From contig JADZEB010000008.1 in assembly GCA_020850755.1 (NCBI GenBank), forward strand, positions 1 through 64,000: 64,000 bases of DNA, written 5' to 3'. Shown here piece after piece: positions 7,910 to 19,635 of this stretch. The notes beneath the pieces were generated by a model. It worked only from the letters and a program-made list of their open reading frames with translations. It was not told the origin of the DNA and did no database searches. Source of the stretch: Alphaproteobacteria bacterium (lineage in GTDB: Bacteria > Pseudomonadota > Alphaproteobacteria > Acetobacterales > Acetobacteraceae). Position 1 is the first letter of the stretch; the number at the start of each line of letters is the position of its first letter. Both the position numbers and the translations under genes were made by a program.

Positions 7910-8977
7910 ATGAGCAGCGAGCCCGTCCCCCTTGTTGCGGAGCGGCCACAGCCCGCCCCCGTCGGCCACAGCCATTCGCCGGACCCGCTCCGCCCGATCG
8001 ATGTCGGCGGCGTGCGCATTGACACGCCCGTCATCCTGGCGCCCATGTCGGGAGTCACCGACCTGCCGTTCCGCAGCCTGGCGAAAAGCCTCGGCACCGG
8101 GCTTGTCGTCTCGGAGATGATCGCCTCGCAGGCGATGATCCGCGCGACCCGCCAGAGCATGAAGATGGCCGAGGTGGACAACAGCCAGGGCCCGATGTCG
8201 GTCCAGCTCGCCGGCTGCGAGCCCGAGGCGATGGCCGAAGCCGCGCGGCTCAACCAGGATCTAGGCGCCGCCATCATCGACATCAATTTCGGCTGCCCGG
8301 TGAAGAAGATCGTCAACGGCCACGCCGGCTCCGCCCTGATGCGCGACGAGGTTCATGCCGCGCGCATCCTGGAGGCGACCGTGCGCGCCGTTTCCCGCCC
8401 CGTCACGCTGAAGATGCGCATGGGCTGGGACCATGCCCACCTCAACGCGCCGCGCCTTGCCCGCATCGCCGAGGAGTGCGGCATCCGCATGGTGACGATC
8501 CACGGCCGCACGCGCTGCCAGTTCTACAACGGCACGGCGGATTGGGCCTTCATCCGCTCGGTCAAGGCGGCGGTGTCGATCCCGGTCATCGCCAATGGCG
8601 ACATCTGCTCGCCCGAGGACGCGGCCGAGGCGTTGCGCCAGTCCGGCGCCGATGGCGTCATGGTCGGGCGCGGCGCCTATGGCCGGCCCTGGCTGCCGGG
8701 CCAGATCGCGCATTATCTCCGCACCGGCCAGAGGCTGCCCGACCCGCCCCTGGCCGAGCAATGGCGCATCCTGCTGGCACATTACCGTGCCATGCTGTCC
8801 CATCACGGCGCGGCGGTCGGCGTGCGGCTCGCGCGCAAGCATGTGGCCTGGTATTCGAAGGGTCTGCCCGGCTCGGCGGAGTTCCGCGCCCAGGTCAATG
8901 CCTGCGAGGACGCCGCCGCCGTGGAGCGGCTGATCCACGCCTTCTATACCCCGCTGCTGGAGCGGGCGGCGGCGTGA
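7910..8977 (+). CDS. dusB: tRNA-dihydrouridine synthase B
   Basis: A 355-residue FMN-dependent enzyme that reduces uridines in the tRNA D loop. Visible features are [15 protein letters not shown] at the FMN site, [20 protein letters not shown] with the catalytic cysteine, [22 protein letters not shown] and IANGDI with [16 protein letters not shown] at the phosphate site. About 35 extra N-terminal residues are low-complexity. The stop overlaps the GTG start of ntrB (GTGA). A dusB upstream of ntrBC (also called nifR3) is classic for alphaproteobacteria, so it probably heads the ntr operon. Confidence 0.96.
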   Translation: MSSEPVPLVAERPQPAPVGHSHSPDPLRPIDVGGVRIDTPVILAPMSGVTDLPFRSLAKSLGTGLVVSEMIASQAMIRATRQSMKMAEVDNSQGPMSVQLAGCEPEAMAEAARLNQDLGAAIIDINFGCPVKKIVNGHAGSALMRDEVHAARILEATVRAVSRPVTLKMRMGWDHAHLNAPRLARIAEECGIRMVTIHGRTRCQFYNGTADWAFIRSVKAAVSIPVIANGDICSPEDAAEALRQSGADGVMVGRGAYGRPWLPGQIAHYLRTGQRLPDPPLAEQWRILLAHYRAMLSHHGAAVGVRLARKHVAWYSKGLPGSAEFRAQVNACEDAAAVERLIHAFYTPLLERAAA

Positions 8978-10308
8978 GGCGCCAGCGCAGCGCGCGCCCG
9001 GCCAGCCGGGCGCACCACGCCCAGGCTGGCCACGCCCAGGCTGGCCACGCCCAGGTTGGCCGCGCCTTCGCGCCGCGGGCCGCCCCGCAATCCGTTCCTG
9101 TCGGCGCGATGCTGGCCGATGTGCTGGCGGCAACGGTCGAGGCTCCCGAAGTCGCGCCCGCGCCGAGAACGGCCGCGCGCGCAGCACCCTTCGAGCCCGG
9201 CCCCGTGCTCGCGGCCTTGCCCGGCGCGGTCGTGGTGGTCGATGCCGAGGCGCGCTTCCGCTTCGCCAACCCGGAGGCCGAGGCGTTCTTCCAGCTTTCC
9301 GCCGGCACGCTGCGTCAGCTCCGCCTGGCCGACCTGTTGCCGCCCGACAATCCGCTGTTCGCGCTGATCGCCCAGGTGCGCGCGACGCAGGCTTCCGTCT
9401 CCGACTACGGGCTGACGCTGGAAAGCCCGCGCCTTCACCGCAGCGGTGTCGCCGTGCATGGTGCGCCCCTGCTCGAGGAAGCCGGCGCGGTGGTGCTGAT
9501 GCTCCAGGACGCGTCCACCGCGCGCAAGCTGGACCGCTCGCTCGATGCACGCAATGTCGCGCGTTCGGTCACCGGCATGGCGGCGATGCTGGCGCACGAG
9601 GTGAAGAACCCGCTCTCCGGCATCAAGGGCGCGGCGCAGCTCCTGGAGCAGTCGGTGGGCGAGGGCGAGCGTGCGCTGACCCAGCTCATCTGCGACGAGG
9701 CCGACCGCATCAACGCGCTGGTCGATCGCATGGAGATCTTCTCCGAACGCCCGATCGAGCGGCAGGCGGTGAACATCCACCAGGTGCTCGACCATGTGCG
9801 CCGCATCGCGCAATCAGGATTCGCGCGCCATGTGCGCTTCCTCGAGCATTACGACCCGTCGCTGCCGCCGGTGCTCGGCAATCGCGACCAGCTCGTGCAG
9901 GTGGTGCTGAACCTGGTCAAGAACGCGGCCGAGGCGGTGCCGGCGATCGGCGGCGAGATCGCGCTCGCCACCGCCTACCAGCATGGCGTGCGGCTGGCCG
10001 CGCCCACGGCGGCGCAGCGCCTGCACCTGCCGCTGACCATCAGCGTGCGCGACAACGGCCCCGGCATCCCCGAGGATCTCCGCCCGCACCTGTTCGATCC
10101 CTTCGTCAGTACCAAGACCAACGGCAAGGGACTGGGCCTGGCGCTGGTGGCCAAGATCGTCGCCGATCATGGCGGGCTGGTGGAGTGCGACAGCCAGCCG
10201 GGCCGTACCATCTTCCGCCTGCACCTGCCGGCGTCGAGCGAAAGCGAGGCGGAGGGCGCGCCGGACGCGCCCGGGCCAACCATGCCAGTGCCGGGCGAGG
10301 GGCCATGA
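8974..10308 (+). CDS. ntrB: Nitrogen regulation sensor histidine kinase NtrB
   Basis: A 444-residue soluble kinase/phosphatase that, under PII control, phosphorylates NtrC in nitrogen limitation. Order: a low-complexity N-terminus with HAQAG repeated three times (about 15-29), a PAS domain (about 70-185), a HisKA region with His208 in [12 protein letters not shown], and a HATPase domain (about 300-430) with N box [16 protein letters not shown] and KGLGLALV. The GTG at 8974 overlaps the dusB stop; an ATG at about 9109 (start of the MLADVL segment) is an alternative that would remove the repeats. The stop overlaps the ATG of ntrC. Confidence 0.93.
   Translation: MRRQRSARPASRAHHAQAGHAQAGHAQVGRAFAPRAAPQSVPVGAMLADVLAATVEAPEVAPAPRTAARAAPFEPGPVLAALPGAVVVVDAEARFRFANPEAEAFFQLSAGTLRQLRLADLLPPDNPLFALIAQVRATQASVSDYGLTLESPRLHRSGVAVHGAPLLEEAGAVVLMLQDASTARKLDRSLDARNVARSVTGMAAMLAHEVKNPLSGIKGAAQLLEQSVGEGERALTQLICDEADRINALVDRMEIFSERPIERQAVNIHQVLDHVRRIAQSGFARHVRFLEHYDPSLPPVLGNRDQLVQVVLNLVKNAAEAVPAIGGEIALATAYQHGVRLAAPTAAQRLHLPLTISVRDNGPGIPEDLRPHLFDPFVSTKTNGKGLGLALVAKIVADHGGLVECDSQPGRTIFRLHLPASSESEAEGAPDAPGPTMPVPGEGP
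9016..9060 (+). repeat. Three tandem 15-bp units inside ntrB
   Basis: CACGCCCAGGCTGGC occurs three times head to tail (9016-9030, 9031-9045 and 9046-9060, the last with one change). It encodes HAQAG repeats in the N-terminus of NtrB, before the PAS domain. In-frame copy-number change would be tolerated. Confidence 0.9.
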
Positions 10309-11771
10309 CCACGCCCCCGACCATCCTGCTCGCGGACGATGACCGCTCGATCCGCACGGTGCTGACCCACGCGCTCGGCCGCGCCGGCTACCAGGTGCGC
10401 AGCACGGGCAGCGCGGCCATGCTGTGGCGCTGGGTCGAGGAGGGCGAGGGCGATCTCGTCATTACCGATGTGGTGATGCCGGACGAGAACGGGCTCGACC
10501 TCATCCCGCGCATCAAGCGCATCCGCCCCGACCTGCGCGTCATTGTGATGAGCGCGCAAAGCACGCTGATCACGGCGGTGAAGGCGACCCAGCGCGGCGC
10601 CTTCGAGTATCTCGCCAAGCCCTTCGACCTCAAGGTGCTGCTGGCGACCGTGGAGCGCGCGCTCGCCGCGCCGCCGGAGGGCGTTCAGGCACGAGCGCAG
10701 GACGAGGGCGCACGCGCCGAGAACCCGGCCGAGCGCCTGCCGCTGATCGGCCGCTCGCCGGCGATGCAGGAGATCTACCGCGCGGTCGCACGGCTGACGA
10801 CGACCGATCTCACGGTGATGATCACCGGCGAGTCCGGCAGCGGGAAGGAACTGGTCGCGCGCGCCCTGCACGATTTCGGCACGCGCCGCCCCGGGCCGTT
10901 CGTGGCGGTGAACATGGCCGCGATCCCGCGCGAGCTGATCGAGAGCGAGCTGTTCGGCCACGAACGCGGCGCCTTCACCGGCGCGACCCAGCGCGCCACC
11001 GGCCGGTTCGAGCAGGCGGCCTCGGGCACGCTCTTTCTCGACGAGATCGGCGACATGCCGCCCGAGGCGCAGACCCGCCTCCTGCGGGTCTTGCAGCAGG
11101 GCGAGTTCACCACCGTCGGTGGCCGCACGCCGGTGCGCGCCGATGCGCGCATCATCGCCGCCACGCATCGCGACCTGCGCCATCTCATCCGCCAGGGCCT
11201 TTTCCGCGAGGACCTTTTCTATCGCCTTAACGTCGTGCCGATCCGCCTGCCCCCCTTGCGCGAGCGAGCCGAGGATATCGACGATCTCGCGCGCCACTTC
11301 CTGGCCAGGGCCGCGCCGCCGCGCACGATGCCGAAGGCGCTGGATTGGGCCGCGCTCGATCGGCTGCGCAGCTATCGCTGGCCGGGCAATGTGCGCGAGC
11401 TCGAGAACCTGATGCGCCGGCTGGCCGTGCTCTATCCGCAGGAGACGATCGGCGCCGACACGATCGAGGCGGAACTGGCCGAGGCTGCCGCCCAGGCACC
11501 ATTGCCCTTGGCCGCGGCCGAGGCGGGGTCGCTGTCCGAGGCGATCGAGCGGCATCTGCGTGGCTATTTCGCCGCGCACAGGAACGGGCTGCCGCCCGCC
11601 GGCCTCTATGATCGCGTACTCGCCGAACTGGAGAGGCCGCTGATCGAGATCACGCTCGGGGCAACGCGCGGCAACCAGCTTCGCGCGGCCGCGCTGCTGG
11701 GGCTCAACCGCAACACGCTGCGCAAGAAGATACGCGACCTCGACATCGCCGGCGGGAGGGGGAGCGCATGA
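10305..11771 (+). CDS. ntrC: Nitrogen regulation response regulator NtrC
   Basis: A 488-residue sigma-54 activator. The receiver domain (about 1-120) has the phosphoacceptor Asp55 in [12 protein letters not shown]. The AAA+ domain (about 150-385) has Walker A GESGSGKE (175-182), an intact GAFTGA loop (222-227) that contacts sigma-54, and Walker [10 protein letters not shown]. The C-terminus has a Fis-type helix-turn-helix around [12 protein letters not shown]. The ATG overlaps the ntrB stop, and the stop overlaps the ntrY start. Targets would include glutamine synthetase and ammonium transport genes, and possibly the sigma-54 promoter at 5723 in this window. Confidence 0.97.
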   Translation: MTTPPTILLADDDRSIRTVLTHALGRAGYQVRSTGSAAMLWRWVEEGEGDLVITDVVMPDENGLDLIPRIKRIRPDLRVIVMSAQSTLITAVKATQRGAFEYLAKPFDLKVLLATVERALAAPPEGVQARAQDEGARAENPAERLPLIGRSPAMQEIYRAVARLTTTDLTVMITGESGSGKELVARALHDFGTRRPGPFVAVNMAAIPRELIESELFGHERGAFTGATQRATGRFEQAASGTLFLDEIGDMPPEAQTRLLRVLQQGEFTTVGGRTPVRADARIIAATHRDLRHLIRQGLFREDLFYRLNVVPIRLPPLRERAEDIDDLARHFLARAAPPRTMPKALDWAALDRLRSYRWPGNVRELENLMRRLAVLYPQETIGADTIEAELAEAAAQAPLPLAAAEAGSLSEAIERHLRGYFAAHRNGLPPAGLYDRVLAELERPLIEITLGATRGNQLRAAALLGLNRNTLRKKIRDLDIAGGRGSA

Positions 11772-14153
11772 ACCCCGTGCCCGACCCGCAGGCGGCGGCA
11801 GCCGCCGCAACGCCGGAGGCAGCCGCCCCGGGTGCCGCCGAGCCGGCGCTCACTCGCTGGCAGCGCGCGCGGGCCTGGATGGTGCGCGTGGCGCTCGGCG
11901 GGCGGCTGACGGTAGGGCTGGCGATCGCGGCAATGGCCTCGGGCACCGCGACCTTCTACACCCTTACCGGCGCCGGGCCGTTCGGCCCCAATCCGCGCAC
12001 CGTGTTGCTGCTGATCAATGTCAACCTGGTGCTGCTGCTGCTGCTCGGCGCGCTGCTCGCCTGGCGTTTCGTGCGCGTCTGGACCGAGCGGCGGCGCGGC
12101 TCGGCCGGGGCGCGGCTGCATGTGCGCCTGGTGGCGCTGTTCAGCCTGATCGCGGTCACGCCGACGATCGTCGTGGCGGTATTCTCGGCCACCTTCTTCG
12201 ATACCGGCCTTCAGGCCTGGTTTTCCGAGCGTGTGCGCGTGGCGTTGTCGGAATCGCTGGCGGCGTCGCGGGCCTATCTGCAGGAGCACCAGCAGAACAT
12301 CCGCGCCGAGGCGCTGGCGATGGCCAACGACATCAACCGCGCCGGACCGATGATCGTTGCCGATCCGCGCACCATCACCCGCCTGATGGTCTCGCAGACC
12401 GCCATCCGCAATCTGACCGAATCGGTGGTGTTCGAGGGCGAGAGCGGCCGCTTCCTCGCCCAGGGCGGGATGATCTCGGGCCTTGCCGGGGAGGTCGTGC
12501 CAAGCTGGGCGATCGAGTTCGCGCGCATGGGCGAGGTCGCGGTCATGACCGGAGGAGGCGATACGCGCGTGCGCGCGATCGTGCGCCTGGACGGTTTCGA
12601 CGACCTGTTCCTGCTGATCGGCCGGCCGGTCGATCCCCAGGTGCTCGGCCATATGGAGCGCACCGAGCGTGCGGTGCGGCAGTACCAGGAACTCGAAACC
12701 AGCCGCTCAGGGTTGCAGATCACCTTCGCGCTGGTGTTCGTCGTGGTGGCACTGCTGATCCTGTTCGCTGCGGTGCTGCTTGGCCTGTTGATCGCCACCC
12801 AGATCGCGCGCCCGCTTTCGGCCCTGGCCCTGGCGGCGGAGCGGGTGCGCTCGGGCGATCTCGCCGTGCGCGTGCCCGAAGGCGGACGCGACGACGAGAT
12901 CGGCTCGCTCGCGCGCGCCTTCAACCGCATGACCGGGCAGCTTGAGGCGCATCGCGGCGAGCTGATGGAGGCCTATCGCCAGATCGATGAGCGCCGCCGC
13001 TTCACCGAGACGGTGCTCTCGGGCGTTTCCGCCGGCGTGATCGGCCTTGACGCCCATGGGAGGGTGACGCTGCCCAACCGCTCCGCCGCCGAGCTGCTCG
13101 GCACCACGCCCGATGCGATGCTGGCCCAGGACATCGCCGAGCTGGTGCCCGAGATGGCCGGACTGCTCGACGCCGTGCGGGCCGATCCCTCTCGTCCGCG
13201 CCAGGGCGAGATCCTCACCGGCCCGCCGGCACGCAGGCGCATGCTTCTGGTGCGTATCGGCGCCGAGCTGCGCCAGGGCGAAGCGGTGGGCTATGTCGTC
13301 ACCTTCGACGATATCACCGATCTTCTCGCCGCCCAGCGCAAGGCCGCCTGGGCCGATGTCGCGCGGCGCATCGCGCACGAGATCAAGAACCCGCTGACCC
13401 CAATCCAGCTCTCGGCCGAGCGGCTCAAGCGCAAGTATCTGCGCGAGATCCAGTCCGACCCCGAGACCTTCCGCATCTGCACCGACACGATCGTGCGCCA
13501 GGTCGGCGACATCGGCCGCATGGTCGACGAGTTCTCGGCCTTCGCGCGCATGCCCCAGCCGGTGATCCGCCTCGAGGATGTGGGCGAGATCGCCAGCCAG
13601 GCGCTGGTGCTGCAACGAAACGCGCATCCGGAGATCGCCTATGCCCTGGTGCTGCCGGACAAGCCGCTGCGCGCACCCTGCGACCGGCGCCTGATCGGCC
13701 AGGCGCTGACCAACCTGCTGCAGAATGCCGCCGACGCAGTCGGGCTGCGTCATGCCGGCGAAGGCAACGGCAGCGGGCCCGCCTTGCCGGAAGGGCAGCA
13801 TGCGGGCGAGGGTGCGCCCAGCCCGCAGGGCAACATCACCCTTGTCGTCGCGGCGGAGGGCGGCATTGTGCGCATGGCCGTCGAGGATGACGGGGTGGGC
13901 CTGCCGGCCGAGAATCGCGACAAGCTGGCCGAACCCTATGTCACGCTCAAGGCGAAGGGCACGGGGCTCGGTCTTGCCATCGTCAAGAAGATCATGGAAG
14001 ACCATGGCGGGACGCTTGCGCTTGAGGACGGGGCCGCCGGACGCGGTGCCCGGGTTTCGCTGATCCTGCCGGCCGAGGGGCGCGAGGAAGCCCCGGCGTC
14101 GGATGCCGCGCAGTCCGCCGCGGCGAACCAACCGGAACCTGCGAGGGCAGGGC

Positions 14154-14164
<11 letters not shown>
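11768..14164 (+). CDS. ntrY: Membrane sensor histidine kinase NtrY
   Basis: A 798-residue membrane kinase. Three N-terminal hydrophobic segments (within about 40-145) precede a periplasmic sensor region (about 150-310). A further membrane helix (about 320-350) follows, then HAMP (about 350-400), PAS (about 415-520), HisKA with His537 in [13 protein letters not shown], and a HATPase domain ending near 770 ([11 protein letters not shown]-type N box and [12 protein letters not shown]). NtrY partners NtrX and is linked to nitrogen, redox and envelope responses in alphaproteobacteria. An insertion of about 25 residues rich in Gly lies between the N box and the rest of the ATPase. It overlaps ntrC by 4 bp and ntrX by 11 bp. 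Confidence 0.95.
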
Positions 14165-15614
<1,450 letters not shown>

Positions 15615-15661
15615 GCCGCGCCGCCGCCATCATCTATGCCAGACCAAGAGAGAGAGCACGC

Positions 15662-16528
15662 ATGTCCCGCATCGCCTATGTGAATGGCCGCTACGTCCCG
15701 CAGCGCGAGGCTTCGGTCAATGTCGAGGATCGCGGCTACCAGTTCGCCGACGCCGTCTATGAAGTGGTGCATGTGTTCAACGGCTCCTATGTCGACGAGG
15801 AGCCGCATCTCGACCGGCTGGAGCGCTCCTTGCGCGAGCTGCGCATCCCGATGCCGATGGCGCGCATCGCGCTGAGGAAGGTGCTGCGCGAGGTGGTGCG
15901 CCGCAACCGCATCCGCGAGGGGCTGGTCTATATGCAGGTCAGCCGTGGCGTCGCCAGGCGCGACCACGCCTTCCCGAACGAGCCGATCGCGCCGGCGATC
16001 GTCATCACCGCCAAGCGCATCGCGCCCTACCAGGAGGACATCGGCAAGTGGAGCGGGGAGGCGATCACCCAGCCCGACATCCGCTGGGGCCGCTGCGACA
16101 TCAAGACCGTGGGCCTGCTGCCCAACTGCCTCGCCCGCCAGGCGGCGAAGGAGAAGGGCGCGATCGAGGCGGTGCTGGTGGACGAGAACGGCATGGTCAC
16201 CGAAGGCGCCGCCACCAATTTCTGGATCGTCGATGCCGAGGGGCGGCTGCGCACCCGCCACCTCGACGATCACATCCTCGCCGGCGTCACGCGCAAGGCG
16301 CTGATGGCGCTTCTGAAGGACGAGAACATCGTGTTCGAGGAGCGCGCCTTCTCGCTGGAAGAGGCGCGCCATGCGCGCGAGGCGTTCATCACCTCGGCCA
16401 CCTCCTTCGTCAAGCCGATCCTGAAGCTCGACGGCAAGCCGGTGGGCGACGGCAAGGCCGGCCCCGTGGTGCGCCGCCTGCACGCCCTGTTCACGCGCCA
16501 CGTGAAGGGCGCGCGCAACGCCGCCTAG
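15662..16528 (+). CDS. dat: D-amino-acid transaminase
   Basis: A 288-residue fold-type IV PLP aminotransferase. It opens with YVNGRYVPQREASVNVEDRGYQFADAVYE cut into the usual signature, has the catalytic-lysine segment DIKTVGLLPNCLARQAAKE and the phosphate-binding EGAATNFWIV. The family interconverts D-alanine, D-glutamate and keto acids for peptidoglycan precursors. Its position between ntrX and hfq is conserved in many alphaproteobacteria. It starts 47 bp after ntrX behind a GAGAGAG-rich leader that can serve as a ribosome site. A branched-chain aminotransferase is the nearest alternative but is less likely at this length. Confidence 0.9.
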   Translation: MSRIAYVNGRYVPQREASVNVEDRGYQFADAVYEVVHVFNGSYVDEEPHLDRLERSLRELRIPMPMARIALRKVLREVVRRNRIREGLVYMQVSRGVARRDHAFPNEPIAPAIVITAKRIAPYQEDIGKWSGEAITQPDIRWGRCDIKTVGLLPNCLARQAAKEKGAIEAVLVDENGMVTEGAATNFWIVDAEGRLRTRHLDDHILAGVTRKALMALLKDENIVFEERAFSLEEARHAREAFITSATSFVKPILKLDGKPVGDGKAGPVVRRLHALFTRHVKGARNAA

Positions 16529-16553
16529 CGCCAGTCGGAGGAAACAGCGGCGC

Positions 16554-17234
16554 ATGACCCGCGACACCGTCCCGCTCGGCTGGAACATGCCGCGCGCCAT
16601 CCTGTTCGACTGGGACAACACGCTCGTCGATGGCTGGGCGGCGATCGCGGCGGCGCTCAATGCCGCGCTCACCGCCTTCGGCCAGGCGCCCTGGTCCGAG
16701 GCCGAGGTGAAGGGGCGCGTGCGCCAGTCGCTGCGCGACACCTTTCCCGGCCTGTTCGGCGAGCGCTGGCAGGAGGCGCGCAAGCTCTTCCAGGAAAGCT
16801 ACGGCTCCCGCCACCTGGAGGTGCTGCGCCCGCTCGACGGCGCGGCCGAGATGATCCGTGTCCTGGCCGGGCAGGGACCCTATCTCGGCGTCGTCTCCAA
16901 CAAGACCGGGCATTTCCTGCGCCGCGAGGCGGAATGGCTGGGCTGGAGCGCGCATTTCGGCGCGCTGGTGGGTGCCGGCGATGCTGCGCGCGACAAGCCG
17001 CATGCCGACCCGATCCACATGGCGCTTGGGCCTTCCGGCATCCTGGCCGGGCTTGATGTCTGGTATGTCGGCGACACGGCGCTCGACATGCAGGCGGCGC
17101 GCGCGGCCGGCTGCCGCGCCGTGCTGCTCGGCGATGCATCGCATGATGGCGGCATCGCCGCCGCAGCGCCCGACCTCGCCCTGCCCGACTGTAACAGTCT
17201 GGCAAAAGTGATAGTTTTGCTTGCGGCGCGCTGA
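16554..17234 (+). CDS. HAD-superfamily hydrolase (phosphoglycolate-phosphatase-like)
   Basis: A 226-residue cytosolic phosphatase. Motif I is FDWDNTL with the nucleophile Asp, motif II VVSNKTG, motif III the DKPHADP segment and motif IV YVGDTALDM. An alpha-helical cap (about 25-95) is of the subclass I type. The substrate is not evident; relatives act on phosphoglycolate, pyrophosphate or sugar phosphates. ATG 16554 has GGAGG upstream; an ATG at 16587 nearer motif I is possible. It lies 25 bp after dat and 99 bp before hfq. Confidence 0.88.
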   Translation: MTRDTVPLGWNMPRAILFDWDNTLVDGWAAIAAALNAALTAFGQAPWSEAEVKGRVRQSLRDTFPGLFGERWQEARKLFQESYGSRHLEVLRPLDGAAEMIRVLAGQGPYLGVVSNKTGHFLRREAEWLGWSAHFGALVGAGDAARDKPHADPIHMALGPSGILAGLDVWYVGDTALDMQAARAAGCRAVLLGDASHDGGIAAAAPDLALPDCNSLAKVIVLLAAR

Positions 17235-17333
17235 CGCGCTGCCATATTTCCATCGTCAATGCCCTCCGCCGGGGGAGGGACCAAACGCTAACGCAGCAGG
17301 AATGCGCGGTGGCCAAGAAGAAGGCTAGAGCAA

Positions 17334-17717
17334 ATGGCTAACGACAAGTCGCAGAACGTGCAGGAAGTGTTCCTGAACCACGTTCGCAAGAACAAGACGC
17401 CAGTGACCATTTTCCTCGTCAATGGCGTCAAGCTTCAGGGGATCATCACCTGGTTCGATAATTTCTCTGTCCTGTTGCGCCGCGATGGCCATACCCAGCT
17501 TGTCTACAAGCACGCCATCTCGACCGTAATGCCAGGCGCCCCGATCCAGCTGTTCGATGGCACGCCCGCCACCGGAGCCGCCATCGGGCGCGAGGGTGAG
17601 GGGGCGGCCACCCCCACGGCCGCCCCCACGGCCGCAGCGCCGGCCGCGCCGGCTTCGCCCACGCGCCTGACCATCGGCGCGCGTGCCGCCGCGACACGCG
17701 CCGACAACGACGGTTGA
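17334..17717 (+). CDS. hfq: RNA chaperone Hfq
   Basis: A 127-residue protein. The Sm core (about 5-70) has [19 protein letters not shown] and the family KH-type motif YKHAIS. Hfq forms a hexameric ring that pairs small RNAs with mRNAs. The C-terminal 50 residues are a disordered Ala/Pro/Thr-rich tail, longer than the about 80-residue form usual in alphaproteobacteria. The stop overlaps a TTG that starts hflX. The 99-bp gap upstream may hold its own promoter; none is clear. Confidence 0.97.
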   Translation: MANDKSQNVQEVFLNHVRKNKTPVTIFLVNGVKLQGIITWFDNFSVLLRRDGHTQLVYKHAISTVMPGAPIQLFDGTPATGAAIGREGEGAATPTAAPTAAAPAAPASPTRLTIGARAAATRADNDG

Positions 17718-19099
17718 TCGCCATCGCCAGGAGCGGTTCCGGCACGGACAGCGCGGCGGGCGCCACCAGCGCCGCCGTGCTGCTGCCTTACGAGCGCACC
17801 CAGCACGCGCCGGAGGAGTCCGAGGCCGCGCGCATCGCGCTGCGCCCGGCCGAGGCGCGGCTGGCCGAGGCGGTGGGCCTGACCGAAAGCATCGGGCTCG
17901 GCGTCGTCCATGCGGCCGTGCTGCCCTTGCGCGCCAAGCGGCCCGCGACGCTGATCGGCAAGGGCCAGCTCGAAGCCGCCGCCGCCACCGTGCGCGAGCA
18001 CGAGATCGGCGTCGTCGTGGTCGATGCCACGCTCACGCCGGTGCAGCAGCGCAACCTGGAAAAGGGGCTCGGCTGCAAGGTGATCGACCGCACCGCGCTG
18101 ATCCTGGAGATCTTCGGCGAGCGCGCGCGCACGCGCGAGGGCATCCTCCAGGTCGAGCTTGCGCATCTCGACTATCAGCGCTCGCGCCTGGTGCGAAGCT
18201 GGACCCACCTGGAACGCCAGCGGGGCGGTTTCGGCTTCCTGGGCGGCCCGGGCGAGACGCAGATCGAGGCCGACCGCCGCCTGATCGGCGAGCGCATCGT
18301 CAAGATCAAGCGCGAACTGGCCGAGGTGCGGCGTACGCGCGGGCTGCACCGCGCGGCGAGGAAGCGCGTGCCCTATCCGGTGGTGGCGCTGGTGGGCTAC
18401 ACTAACGCGGGGAAGTCCACCCTGTTCAATACCCTCACCGGCGCCGGCGTGCTGGCGAAAGACCAGCTTTTCGCCACGCTCGATCCGGCCATGCGCGCGC
18501 TCAAGCTGCCGTCGGGGCGCAACGCCATCCTGTCCGATACGGTGGGCTTCATCTCCTCGCTGCCGCACGAGCTGGTCGCCGCCTTCCGCGCGACACTGGA
18601 GGAGGTGGCGGCGGCCGACATCATCCTGCATGTGCGCGACATCGCCCACCCCGACAGCGCGGCGCAGAAGGCCGATGTCGAGGCCGTGCTGGCCGACATG
18701 GCCTCCGGGCGCGATGCCAGCCTCGATGCCGACTGGCGCGGGCGCGTGATCGAGGTCTGGAACAAGGCCGATCTCCTCACGCCCGAGGAGCATGGCATCA
18801 TCGCCGCCCGCTCGGACCGGCCGGGCGAGGTGCCGCAGATGCTGATCTCGGCCCTGTCGGGAGAGGGGCTTCCCGCCCTCCTTGCCGCGATCGATGCGCG
18901 GCTGTCGGCCCAGGCGGTGCTGCGCGAGGTGACGCTCGACCCCGCCGACGGGGCGGGGCTTGCCTGGCTCTATCGCCACGGCGAGGTGGTCGCGCGCCAG
19001 GACGCCGAGGATGCGATCCGCCTGTCCGTCCGCCTCAGCCCCGAGAACGCCGAGCGCTTCGAACGTCGCCACAAGGCCGCCGCTGATCCGAGCGGTTGA
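17714..19099 (+). CDS. hflX: Ribosome-associated GTPase HflX
   Basis: A 461-residue GTPase that binds the 50S ribosomal subunit and helps rescue or recycle stalled ribosomes. The N-terminal HflX domain (about 25-200) has [10 protein letters not shown] and [13 protein letters not shown]. The G domain (about 205-375) has G1 [13 protein letters not shown]3 DTVGFI and G4 NKAD. The likely start is TTG at 17714, overlapping the hfq stop (TTGA), since no better ATG/GTG precedes the conserved region. The hfq-hflX pair is widely conserved. The last bases of the gene are duplicated just downstream. Confidence 0.95.
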   Translation: MIAIARSGSGTDSAAGATSAAVLLPYERTQHAPEESEAARIALRPAEARLAEAVGLTESIGLGVVHAAVLPLRAKRPATLIGKGQLEAAAATVREHEIGVVVVDATLTPVQQRNLEKGLGCKVIDRTALILEIFGERARTREGILQVELAHLDYQRSRLVRSWTHLERQRGGFGFLGGPGETQIEADRRLIGERIVKIKRELAEVRRTRGLHRAARKRVPYPVVALVGYTNAGKSTLFNTLTGAGVLAKDQLFATLDPAMRALKLPSGRNAILSDTVGFISSLPHELVAAFRATLEEVAAADIILHVRDIAHPDSAAQKADVEAVLADMASGRDASLDADWRGRVIEVWNKADLLTPEEHGIIAARSDRPGEVPQMLISALSGEGLPALLAAIDARLSAQAVLREVTLDPADGAGLAWLYRHGEVVARQDAEDAIRLSVRLSPENAERFERRHKAAADPSG

Positions 19100-19130
19100 C
19101 AGGCGCGGCTGATACGAGCGGTTGACAGGG
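19082..19130 (+). repeat. Tandem duplication across the hflX stop
   Basis: A 23-bp sequence (19082-19104) recurs at 19108-19130 with one mismatch, giving a 26-bp period. The first copy contains the hflX stop. Each copy carries a TTGACA, so the duplication may have placed a second -35-like box in front of groES. Confidence 0.85.
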
Positions 19131-19150
19131 CAGGTCAGTCTCGGCTCAAT
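19122..19150 (+). promoter_or_regulatory. Possible groES promoter
   Basis: TTGACA (19122-19127), a 17-bp spacer and CTCAAT (19145-19150) lie about 80 bp upstream of groES. The -35 is perfect and the -10 weak. No CIRCE inverted repeat and no clear sigma-32 promoter are seen. Confidence 0.3.
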
Positions 19151-19229
19151 CCCGCCCGCTCGGGCGCCGGCGCCGCCGGCCGCCCGCAGGGGTTACTTGC
19201 TTCACGCTGCAACCTTCAAGGAGGGCCAG

Positions 19230-19523
19230 ATGGCCACGAAGTTCAAGCCGCTGGGCGACCGCGTTCTGATCGAGCCGGTGGCCGCCGAGACCAAGACCAA
19301 GGGCGGCATCATCATCCCCGACACCGCCACCGAGAAGCCGCAGCAGGGCAAGGTCCTGGCCGTGGGCCCCGGCGCGCGCGCCGAGGATGGCCGCCTGATC
19401 CCGCTCGATGTGAAGGCGGGCGACATCATTATGTACGGCAAGTGGTCGGGCACCGAGGTCAAGATGAATGGCAAGGACCTGGTGATCCTGAAGGAAAGCG
19501 ACATCATGGGGGTGGTGGGCTGA
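19230..19523 (+). CDS. groES: Co-chaperonin GroES (Cpn10)
   Basis: A 97-residue co-chaperonin. It has [12 protein letters not shown] at the start, the mobile loop [20 protein letters not shown] that contacts GroEL, and the ending KESDIMGVV. The ATG is preceded by AAGGAGG, an ideal ribosome site; the open frame upstream is not coding. In most bacteria groEL follows directly, but here the next gene is an inositol-phosphatase homologue. The groEL partner must be elsewhere, perhaps with a second groES. Confidence 0.96.
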   Translation: MATKFKPLGDRVLIEPVAAETKTKGGIIIPDTATEKPQQGKVLAVGPGARAEDGRLIPLDVKAGDIIMYGKWSGTEVKMNGKDLVILKESDIMGVVG

Positions 19524-19635
19524 TAGAGCCCACCTGCGTGCGGGACACCTTGCCGGGGCGGACGATGCGGGGCGAGGGCGGCGGCGCTCCGGCCTCTGCC
19601 TGGTCGTCGCGCCGGCGAGGGCCGGGCGTCTAGCG

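Noticed and set aside
19100-19229. CIRCE heat-shock operator before groES
   Set aside because: No TTAGCACTC-N9-GAGTGCTAA or close variant is present.
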